From Prochlorococcus_E sp000760215 (GTDB lineage Bacteria; Cyanobacteriota; Cyanobacteriia; PCC-6307; Cyanobiaceae), in the NCBI RefSeq assembly GCF_047303175.1, contig NZ_CP138945.1: a stretch of 64,000 nucleotides of DNA; one strand, given 5' to 3'. The notes under the pieces were generated by a model. That model made no database searches, was not told where the DNA came from, and saw only the letters and a program-made list of their open reading frames with translations. Of this stretch, positions 57,519-64,000 are shown piece after piece (the stretch's first letter is position 1; every line of letters starts with the position of its first letter). The position numbers and the translations under genes are program-made.

Positions 57519-57577
57519 TGATCTTTTACACGCCTAAGCTCTATTTACTCAATAGAGCTTAGGCGTGTAAAAGATCA
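57519..57577. repeat. Perfect 27-bp inverted repeat (long hairpin)
   Basis: The arm TGATCTTTTACACGCCTAAG plus CTCTATT is followed by a 5-nt loop and its exact reverse complement. The stem is longer than usual terminators and no T run follows. It may be a mobile palindromic unit, a strong barrier or a small hairpin RNA. Confidence 0.9.
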
Positions 57578-58002
57578 GCTATCTATGCTTTGGTAAGAGA
57601 TAGTCTATAGCTAAGAATTCATTTTAGAAAATCACTTTTTCGTTAGAGCTTTTGCAGCTTTTTAGGTGGCTCGCAGCCATGAATCAAATTGGATTCATGG
57701 CTTTAACAAAAACAGAATTGCTAACGTCAATGCAAAATTAGATTATGTCACAGATTACAAGTAGTAAACGTATGGCTATAAACTCTTCTGGTTCATCTTT
57801 AAATTTGTAATACCTAACTAGTTAGGTAATGGCGTAGAATTTTCAATCTATTCAATAAGTAGATGAGATCGTGGCTATCCTAGGGAGCATTAATCTCTTG
57901 ATCGGCCGCATTGAATTTTTTTGACTAGATCCTATTCTTTTCGATGCAAAACTAAATACATAAACCCCATCCAGATTTAAAAAGAAACACCTCGTCTTAT
58001 TG
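57578..58002. other. Intergenic region without a visible gene
   Basis: Contains a short hairpin (CATGAATC...GATTCATG near 57675-57700). No open frame is supported. Confidence 0.35.
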
Positions 58003-58173
58003 CTATTTATAGTATTTAATCAAATCGTAAACCAAATAAATCAGGATGATTCCGATTATTAGGTAAGGCAGTGCCGGATATTTGACTAAAAGACTTATTG
58101 AATCAGGTTTGGATCTTTTCTTTGCTGCTTTAGGAGCCAATCCTTGCTCTTTTCGTCTTTTAGCTTCTCCCAC
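58003..58173 (-). CDS. DUF2839 family small membrane protein, GTG start
   Basis: A 56-residue frame from GTG: (M)GEAKRRKEQGLAPKAAKKR, then a Pro-containing linker and one membrane helix (YLIIGIILIYLVYDL). The MGEAKRRKxxGL start is the DUF2839 hallmark in cyanobacteria. Confidence 0.82.
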   Translation of the reverse strand: MGEAKRRKEQGLAPKAAKKRSKPDSISLLVKYPALPYLIIGIILIYLVYDLIKYYK

Positions 58174-58257
58174 TGCACTGATTGATTGATTCCCTTATAC
58201 TACCAATTTCAAAATATTGTTATTTAATAAACCTGATTTACTTTTAGATTCCATGAA

Positions 58258-58282
58258 AAAGCCACTCGCTGAGAGTGGCTTT
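58258..58282 (-). terminator. Terminator of the third histone-like gene
   Basis: AAAGCCACTC pairs perfectly with GAGTGGCTTT around GCTGA, with T-rich sequence on the minus strand side. Confidence 0.8.
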
Positions 58283-58323
58283 AAGAAGATCAACAAGATT
58301 AATGATCTCAGAACAAATGTACT

Positions 58324-58815
58324 TTAAGCAAGCTTAGCAGCAGTTTTTGCAGGTGCTCTTTTTGCGCGTCTGGCTTTTCTTGGTTTGGTTGTTGTTGCTG
58401 AGGTCGCTTTCTTTGCTACAACCTTTGCAGCTGCAGGCTTCTTAGCCGCGGCTTTTTTAGCTACTGTTTTTTTTGCTGCTTTTTTTGCAGCAGTTTTCTT
58501 AGGTGTAGATTTCTTGGCTGGAGCCCCTTTACGTGTGCGGTGTGCAAGGAGCATCGCCCACTCTTCTGCTGAGATATTCGCTGGCTTATTGCCATGCGCT
58601 TCTGATTGCTTAGCAGCTTTTTCAATATCTTTGATTAGGTTCTTCCAAGAAGAAGCATAACGCTTGTCAGATTGAGACTTAGCTCCGCTTTCAACAAGAG
58701 ACTCAACTACACCTTGTGCAGTGATTTTCTTGCGTCTACGATTAAATATCTCTTTCTGAAGTTGGGCAATCATGGCTTCTGCTTTTGCAGAAATCTTTAT
58801 AGTTAGTTGAGACAT
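58324..58815 (-). CDS. Histone-H1-like DNA-binding protein, paralog 3
   Basis: The 163-residue product keeps the N-domain (MSQLTIKISAKAEAMIAQLQ, NRRRKKITAQGVVESLVESG) and a shorter Lys/Ala tail (KKTAAKKAAKKTVAKKAAAK) ending RKARRAKRAPAKTAAKLA. Compared with the other two it has more changes in the first 20 residues. Same upstream sequence block. Confidence 0.72.
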   Translation of the reverse strand: MSQLTIKISAKAEAMIAQLQKEIFNRRRKKITAQGVVESLVESGAKSQSDKRYASSWKNLIKDIEKAAKQSEAHGNKPANISAEEWAMLLAHRTRKGAPAKKSTPKKTAAKKAAKKTVAKKAAAKKPAAAKVVAKKATSATTTKPRKARRAKRAPAKTAAKLA

Positions 58816-58825
58816 GAGTAGTTAA

Positions 58826-58880
58826 CTATGTATATTAACCTCTACCATAAATAGGGTATCAATATCAAATCGAAGACTGA
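58826..58880 (-). promoter_or_regulatory. Conserved upstream sequence of the histone-like genes, copy 3
   Basis: On the minus strand GTCTTCGATTTGATATTGAT and TATTTATGGTAGAGGTTAAT align with the blocks at 33906 and 45501. Confidence 0.6.
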
Positions 58881-59217
58881 ATATCTGTTATATGGATGCT
58901 CTATGAACAACTAATTGTACGGAAAATGAACCTTCCTACAACTAATACCAAGCAACTTTTTGGCAGTTGAATTCAGCTGAAATTTGACCTGTGAGAGCTC
59001 CCATCGCAAAAAATATTGCCTTGGAAAGACTAAATGACTTTTTAGAGCTCCTAGCCACCTTCTTCCTTCTTGCCTTTAACCTCTATTGCATTGGTGGGTA
59101 TCCCTACGAATTATCGGTCTAGCATATGGCCATTACTTTTTTTACTCAAACTATAAGCAATAACTAGAAAGGATATAGGATATATAGCCTAACCCTTTTG
59201 AAGTTACGGTAGCCGAA
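58881..59217. other. Intergenic region without a visible gene
   Basis: No open frame, tRNA or long repeat is seen. Confidence 0.35.
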
Positions 59218-59391
59218 ATGGAGCAAAAAGGTTTTCTCAAAAAATTTGGGAAGTGGGCCCCCATAATTGGTGGGGCTTGGATCCTGTTGAATATTGTCCT
59301 TCCTCTAGCCTTGTTGCGTATCCCAATGGTTCAGCATTACTTAATAGCTTTGGAGGACAAGCTCCCCTTTGATATCCCAGGTGTTGGATAA
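59218..59391 (+). CDS. Small membrane protein
   Basis: A 57-residue frame MEQKGFLKKFGKWAPIIGGA, one membrane helix (WILLNIVLPLALL) and a short amphipathic end. Unknown. Confidence 0.55.
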   Translation: MEQKGFLKKFGKWAPIIGGAWILLNIVLPLALLRIPMVQHYLIALEDKLPFDIPGVG

Positions 59392-59941
59392 AGGAAGATG
59401 TAAGTCAGATAGTTCATATTTCTTGGCATAGCAGCATCCCTCCTAAGTGAAGCTCTCTTCTTTATTTACTGTTGCTTATTCCATTTCATTTAGAAATCTT
59501 TTGACAATAAATAAAAGAAGTTTGTAGAAGCCAAAATCATATTGACCAGTTTGGGGCCAGTCTTTATGTATTTCTCTTAAGTCACTCTCCCTAGGCTTGA
59601 ATTAGTAGTGTCCTCTACCGAGCTTTTGGGGTTGGCCTATTGCCTCCTCAATCATATATAACGTCAAGAGGTAGGTTTTTAAGGGGTTTTTTGAATACAA
59701 CGATCTTGCCCTTTGAGATCAGAAAATCATTAATACTTCCCTCCTGTTTTTTTTGGCGCATTCTTTTAGATATTTTTGGAACGGATACCACAAGTAATCT
59801 TCTGCTTTGATCATGATGGTTTGAAATGTTTAAGACTTTATTCTTTTATGCAATTACAGCGAGTAAAAAAAATCACACTCTCATAACACTTCTTTAGTAA
59901 GCTTTTTGTATGCTTTTCTCAGATTTTTATATAAATAATTC
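59392..59941. other. 550-bp intergenic region
   Basis: Nothing that I can support. Long runs of T and a G-rich segment near 59670-59695 are seen, but no gene. Confidence 0.4.
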
Positions 59942-60163
59942 ATGGCAGGCAATTCTCTTGGATATGAATTTTTGGCTCCGAGTCAACCTTTGGGAATATT
60001 GATTTTGGTAATTGGCGGCCTGTTCACTGCTACGACCTTATTTGTTTTTATAAACGTTAATCAAAATGACGAATCTAATGCCGATCGAAAGAGAAAGAAA
60101 GTCGCCAAAGAAGCACAATTAAAAAAGATAGCGAGGCTTTATCCTAAGAAGAATCGGAAATGA
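59942..60163 (+). CDS. Small membrane protein with basic tail
   Basis: The 73-residue product has one helix (LGILILVIGGLFTATTLFVF) and a strongly basic cytosolic tail (DRKRKKVAKEAQLKKIARLY). Confidence 0.55.
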   Translation: MAGNSLGYEFLAPSQPLGILILVIGGLFTATTLFVFINVNQNDESNADRKRKKVAKEAQLKKIARLYPKKNRK

Positions 60164-60267
60164 TGGAATAATCCCAAAAATTGCATTATTTAAAAAGATG
60201 ACAGCACCTGCGAGACTTGCCTTGGCTCTTATTTACAGGATGATTAGAAAAACGGAGAGGTCACTGT

Positions 60268-60507
60268 ATGAACGATGAAAACTGGAAAGAAGAGTTCAAG
60301 AAATGGAAACCTACACTAAAGCCTTTCCAAGTAAAGCTACTTGAGGATGGACCATGCAGCCAAAGTCAGACACTAATGCTTTGTGATATGTGGTGTGAAT
60401 GGAAAACTCTTGCACTCAAGAGAGACCTTAATGAAATTCCTGACCATTTGGATATTGCAGATCCATGGGATGAGACTGACGCTGAAATGTCGGCACCTTA
60501 TAGATAA
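60268..60507 (+). CDS. Hypothetical protein, paralog of 47393-47794
   Basis: The 79-residue product starts MNDENWKEEFKKWKPTLKPF and has SQTLMLCDMWCEWKTL. It lacks the C-terminal extension of the paralog. Confidence 0.62.
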   Translation: MNDENWKEEFKKWKPTLKPFQVKLLEDGPCSQSQTLMLCDMWCEWKTLALKRDLNEIPDHLDIADPWDETDAEMSAPYR

Positions 60508-60596
60508 GCGTCTAATAATTTTCTGCAATCTTGTGATAGTGCTTTTGGGCTAAAAATATAAGGCGAGCTTTTATAAACCGCTTGGTATTTTTTAGG

Positions 60597-60761
60597 CTAA
60601 TAATTACAGGCAGTATATAAACGATTAGCCTTTTGCTGATCTTCGCACTTCTTGAGTTTATTTTCCAGATCTTTCATTTCCTTTTCAGCTTGATCTATTA
60701 GCTCCAAAGACCATTGCCAATTGCGTTCTGAGCAATGTTTTCGAGCAGACTTCCAATCCAT
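60597..60761 (-). CDS. Small coiled-coil protein
   Basis: A 54-residue frame MDWKSARKHCSERNWQWSLE followed by a coiled coil (QAEKEMKDLENKLKKCEDQQ). Three Cys. Unknown. Confidence 0.5.
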   Translation of the reverse strand: MDWKSARKHCSERNWQWSLELIDQAEKEMKDLENKLKKCEDQQKANRLYTACNY

Positions 60762-60794
60762 AACTAAGAGTTTACGTGGGCATTTATTTAAGCA

Positions 60795-60968
60795 TTAATC
60801 CTTTCTTGTATGAATCCATCCAAAGTGCTTCAACATCTTTTGATGGATATAAAATTTCGTCGTAGCATTAAAGATTAAAGGTTCATTTCGTTTGTTTCTA
60901 AAAATTTGTAGGGCTATATAGATTTGAATCCCTAGAAAAGCAAGAAGAAGTATAGCTATACCAATCAT
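60795..60968 (-). CDS. Small membrane protein
   Basis: A 57-residue frame MIGIAILLLAFLGIQIYIAL with one helix and a basic tail (KMLKHFGWIHTRKD). Confidence 0.5.
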   Translation of the reverse strand: MIGIAILLLAFLGIQIYIALQIFRNKRNEPLIFNATTKFYIHQKMLKHFGWIHTRKD

Positions 60969-61155
60969 TAGGGAAAGATATGTATTGGTTTAATCTAGTG
61001 AAATTTGTTAATTGCTGTGAGGGTAAGCTTTGTACGATCTAGCCCTCTCCTCTTAGAATTATTAGTGGTTGGCAGTCGACTCTTTGATTAAAAAACAACC
61101 GCTTATAAATAGACGGCTTTCTTGCTTTTCCTATCTTTCCTAATGATTTTTTTTT

Positions 61156-61341
61156 ATGACAGGCTTTTTGTTTTTGCTCTTCAAGCCAATGCTGTTCTTG
61201 ATTCTAAAAAAGTTTTTCAAGAAACAAATGAAGGCTTGGATCGTCTCCGCTTTGGAATGGCTTGCTTCTCAAACAGATAATGACATCGATGATGCAATTG
61301 TGAGGAAAGTTAAAAGTGCTATGAAGATAGGTGTAGTTTGA
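61156..61341 (+). CDS. Small membrane protein
   Basis: The 61-residue product MTGFLFLLFKPMLFLILKKF has a hydrophobic start, a basic patch and an acidic helix (SQTDNDIDDAIVRKVKSAMK). Unknown. Confidence 0.5.
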   Translation: MTGFLFLLFKPMLFLILKKFFKKQMKAWIVSALEWLASQTDNDIDDAIVRKVKSAMKIGVV

Positions 61342-61744
61342 TCTTTCAGCACATAAAATGTCTGTGAATATATGGCACTGTTATAGGGTTCTTCTTTAAA
61401 ATATTTTGATTAACTACATACTTTTGTTGCTAATATTTAACTAAAAGCAATAGAAGCTTGTGATCTTTCTTAAGTCTTCTCGTTCTTGCCCGATAGATCT
61501 GTGAAGACCATCTCCCATTGATTTTGCTAAGGGAATTTTGGTTGCATATATGAGTACTAGGCGTAATAGATTTATAAATGATAAATGCGACTTGGTAAGT
61601 TTTTAAAAAGCAGGAATACTAAGCTCCTAGTAGCTTATGGATTAATATTAAACTAGCTTTAAGTGGAGTTGAAATACTTGGATAGGGATGTCTTTTGTGT
61701 TTCCAACTGAAAAGCAGGTGTTTTTACTCTTATCGTGGAATCTT

Positions 61745-61838
61745 CTTGTCTTTAACATATAAATGTGAGTCCAAGCTCATAGAAGGAAACAATAAGAGCT
61801 GGACTCAAAGGGGGGCATCGAAATACGCCCCCCTTCTT
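61745..61838 (+). ncRNA. Yfr2-family small RNA
   Basis: A stem TGAGTCC-A-AGCTC (61766-61778) pairs with GAGCTGGACTCA (61796-61807) and presents the loop AGAAGGAAACAATAA, with the GGAAACA motif that defines the Yfr2-5 RNAs of picocyanobacteria. A G+C-rich terminator follows at once: AAGGGGGGC (61808-61816) with GCCCCCCTT (61827-61835). The RNA is about 90 nt; the 5' end is estimated. The open frame across it is ignored. Confidence 0.8.
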
Positions 61839-62013
61839 CATGCTTGGAAAGCGGTTATTGCAGATGCCTTAGTTATTCCTCTTCTATGATCCCATTATGG
61901 TTTTAGCAAGCAAGCAAGAATGAATTCTTTTCAGAAACTAATTATTGATGTACCCTTCAATGCACTTGATAAAGAAGAACCTCTAGCTAGAAATAAATAA
62001 AGACATTTAAATA

Positions 62014-62145
62014 ATGCTTTATTTTATTGAACTTGAAGGCCTAACACTTATTTTGATTGCTATTTATATTCTTTATCGAAGCACACAGCCTGAAAAGGGT
62101 TTATGGCGAATTACTTCTCATAGGGCGAACAAGCTTAGGAATTAA
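62014..62145 (+). CDS. Small membrane protein
   Basis: A 43-residue frame MLYFIELEGLTLILIAIYIL with one helix and a basic tail (RITSHRANKLRN). Confidence 0.5.
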   Translation: MLYFIELEGLTLILIAIYILYRSTQPEKGLWRITSHRANKLRN

Positions 62146-62382
62146 TCTGTTGCATTGCAGTTAAAGAGAGAGGTCTTCTACCTATTTTATTGATGAGTTT
62201 TTCAATAGTTTATGCTGAGCTGAGGCTTCAGAATCATAAAATTTTCAAGATGTCCTGGTGCCACTAAAGATTTTAGTCACTAAAACGAGCCCTAGAGATG
62301 AAATGCGACCTAGAAAATAGGTGTAAAGACTGACTTGAATCATTTCCTATGAAAGTTAGCCTTGTTTAATTGCTTTTTTCTA

Positions 62383-62541
62383 ATGTCTACAACAGAATTT
62401 GATGCCATTATTGACGATTGTTTTTTAGATGGAGCAGCTAGATCTATAGGAAGGAAGTATCAAGATAGAGTTAACCTAAGAGCAGTTCAAATAGTTTCAG
62501 AGATGGTGGATCAAGATAAAAGCGATATAAAAGCTGCATGA
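62383..62541 (+). CDS. Small helical protein
   Basis: A 52-residue frame MSTTEFDAIIDDCFLDGAAR, then GRKYQDRVNLRAVQIVSEMV and an end KSDIKAA. Layout like 52263-52433. Confidence 0.5.
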   Translation: MSTTEFDAIIDDCFLDGAARSIGRKYQDRVNLRAVQIVSEMVDQDKSDIKAA

Positions 62542-62668
62542 CTTTTTGCTACTTAGTAAGTAGAGAAACAATAAGTTTGGATATTTTTTAATAACCAGCT
62601 CTACTAGCATTGTATTTTTATTGATAAAATTCAGCTTTGACTTATCTGTATTAACTAGTTAACTCAAT

Positions 62669-63100
62669 ATGACAACTGAACTTGAGTTTAGCGAGGTTTA
62701 CAAAATCCTCAATTCAATAAAGCAAGGAGATGAAACTAAGAAAGATTTGCTAGATTCTATTTTAATTGATTTCAAAGAAGGAGATAAGGCAGAAAGCTTT
62801 TTACACCAATTAGGTCAAATCTATCTATATATTGGCATAGAGGAATTATTTAAGTATGTAAATTCCAAAAATATAAAATTTATAGGTCAAATAACGAAAG
62901 AAGAATGGGATACTTTGGCAAAAGAGAAAAATTGTGATCTTCCTATTCATTTAGCAAATTCAATGATTGCTTTCTTAGAAGATAAGAAACTATCATATAA
63001 ACTATCAGCAAAATGGAATATCCCTAAAAGAGAAGTAGATAAGCACATAATGCCAATGGCAAGATATATAACAGAAGGCATTATAGATGTATTAGAATAA
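62669..63100 (+). CDS. Hypothetical helical protein
   Basis: The 143-residue product is helical throughout, with LYIGIEELFKYVNSKNIKFI in its middle and LSYKLSAKWNIPKREVDKHI, which resembles a helix-turn-helix, near its end. A+T-rich codons. Function unknown. Confidence 0.6.
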   Translation: MTTELEFSEVYKILNSIKQGDETKKDLLDSILIDFKEGDKAESFLHQLGQIYLYIGIEELFKYVNSKNIKFIGQITKEEWDTLAKEKNCDLPIHLANSMIAFLEDKKLSYKLSAKWNIPKREVDKHIMPMARYITEGIIDVLE

Positions 63101-63287
63101 TAACACCCAATTGAATTAATCCTTCCTAAGATATATATCATCCATCTAACTTAGTTCGCCTTTCATTGCTTCACTGAATAATGTAATTATTCCTTATGTC
63201 AATTAGATATTCTTCTGAATCGATATAGTCAACAGAAAACATCATCTAATAATTCAAGGTAATAACTCTTTTGATGGTATTACTTTT

Positions 63288-63335
63288 AATGATTTAAATA
63301 AACTTGTATGTTCTTACAAGTTTATTTAAATCATT
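63288..63335. repeat. Perfect 21-bp inverted repeat (long hairpin)
   Basis: The arm AATGATTTAAATAAACTTGT-A, a 6-nt loop TGTTCT and the exact reverse complement. Like the hairpin at 57519-57577 it is longer than a usual terminator. Confidence 0.88.
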
Positions 63336-63347
63336 ATAAACTATATA

Positions 63348-63491
63348 TCAACTTTTTATATCTTCAGAAGATAGTCTTGTATTTGCTTTATCAGCTTTGC
63401 GAATAATTTTCTTTGCCTCTTCTCTTGAGAGGCAAATCTCAGCTTGAGTTTGTAACTTTAGGAGTTTGGCATGTTGCTTTTTGGGATTCAT
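63348..63491 (-). CDS. Small charged helical protein
   Basis: A 47-residue frame MNPKKQHAKLLKLQTQAEIC, then LSREEAKKIIRKADKANTRL. The hairpin at 63288-63335 lies just after its stop and may end its transcript. Confidence 0.5.
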   Translation of the reverse strand: MNPKKQHAKLLKLQTQAEICLSREEAKKIIRKADKANTRLSSEDIKS

Positions 63492-63753
63492 AAACTTTCT
63501 TAATGCAAGAGTTGAAATTCAAAAATCATACAAGATACTATTGAATAAGACTAGTAACTATAATAATCATCCCATTAATCTAACATGGAAAAAGCTTGAC
63601 TTAATTAATTTAGGGTCACTTTAGCTTCTGCATATCTTCAGGTAACCGGGGAAAGATATAAGAAGTTTACCTTCTTGACTTAGTTCGAAATAAAAAGATT
63701 AATCTCTTCATCATTATTTCGTTGTTTTTGTGATTGCTATCAATATTAGACTT

Positions 63754-63909
63754 ATGGCTTTGAGTTGCATTCATAGTAAATTCATGAGAAAAAATGAGGT
63801 AAATTTATGCCTAAGATCTTATGATAGGAGATATGCTCATATCTATAACGCTTTATTTGCTCTTTTAGGTGATGTAAAGCGAATGAAGAGATTGTTGGTT
63901 ATGACTTGA
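63754..63909 (+). CDS. Possible small basic protein
   Basis: A 51-residue frame MALSCIHSKFMRKNEVNLCL, then RSYDRRYAHIYNALFALLGD. No clear ribosome binding site. The flanking stretches 63492-63753 and 63910-64000 show nothing else. Confidence 0.35.
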   Translation: MALSCIHSKFMRKNEVNLCLRSYDRRYAHIYNALFALLGDVKRMKRLLVMT

Positions 63910-64000
63910 ATCATTGAAAGATTGGCAACGCATACATAGGTTGCTCGAGAGCCATACTTAGAAATCTTTTTATGATCCTTCAGAAGAGCACCTGAGATCT

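Noticed and set aside
61695..61889. 64-residue open frame across the Yfr2 region
   Set aside because: It runs through both RNA hairpins and has no ribosome binding site; the structured RNA explains the sequence.
1..64000. CRISPR array or cas genes
   Set aside because: No regularly spaced repeats with unique spacers were seen; the CHAT protein is not accompanied by a gRAMP-type effector.
1..64000. Insertion sequences with transposase genes
   Set aside because: No DDE, HUH or serine transposase motifs were recognised in any frame.

Overview
The window looks like a chromosome segment of a marine picocyanobacterium, most likely a low-light Prochlorococcus. The DNA is A+T-rich and densely coded. 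It carries carotenoid isomerase (crtH), trmFO, a PsbY-like photosystem II protein, a group 2 sigma factor, bifunctional hisIE, an S21 gene, and many very small genes typical of this group. A Yfr2-type small RNA also fits. The species assignment is an inference from gene content.

Layout: 1-10.7 kb is ordinary core genome ending at a complete tRNA-Pro(UGG). From 10.74 to 36.06 kb the 3' half of that tRNA-Pro is repeated three times in direct orientation (10769-10834, 13113-13178, 36009-36059), which marks two tandem integrations. The first segment (2.3 kb) carries a beta-class DNA methyltransferase and tiny genes. The second (22.9 kb) has an excisionase-like operon of phage-type small genes at its left end and a tyrosine recombinase at its right end, as expected for a tycheposon-like integrative element. 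Between them lie a trypsin-TPR protein, a TPR-CHAT (caspase-like) protein, a large TPR protein, an M48 metalloprotease, a DnaB-type ATPase, a cyanobacterial sigma-like regulator with a DUF1822-like partner, and several tiny secreted or membrane proteins.

The most striking signal is a motif (TTTTGGAATCACC-like) about 45-60 nt upstream of the start codon of at least eleven genes of the second element, on both strands, followed by a CAGAACNA-like box. It looks like an element-wide promoter/leader. The same promoter, leader and signal peptide have been exactly duplicated (182 bp) in front of different two-cysteine secreted peptides. The sigma-like protein encoded in the element is a candidate reader of this promoter.

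From 36.2 to 44.4 kb the region holds a complete type I restriction-modification operon (hsdM-hsdS-hsdR), which is uncommon in Prochlorococcus, and a decayed nuclease-like gene. From 44.6 to 64 kb the DNA is a field of short genes, many in paralogous pairs, with two inverted copies of a small cassette (44.6-45.5 and 56.6-57.5 kb). The main gene of that cassette appears to need a -1 ribosomal frameshift at a CCCAAAA heptamer in both copies. Three paralogous proteins with a conserved N-terminus and a histone-H1-like Lys/Ala tail are encoded at 34.0, 45.6 and 58.3 kb, each behind the same upstream sequence. Long perfect hairpins occur at 57.5 and 63.3 kb.
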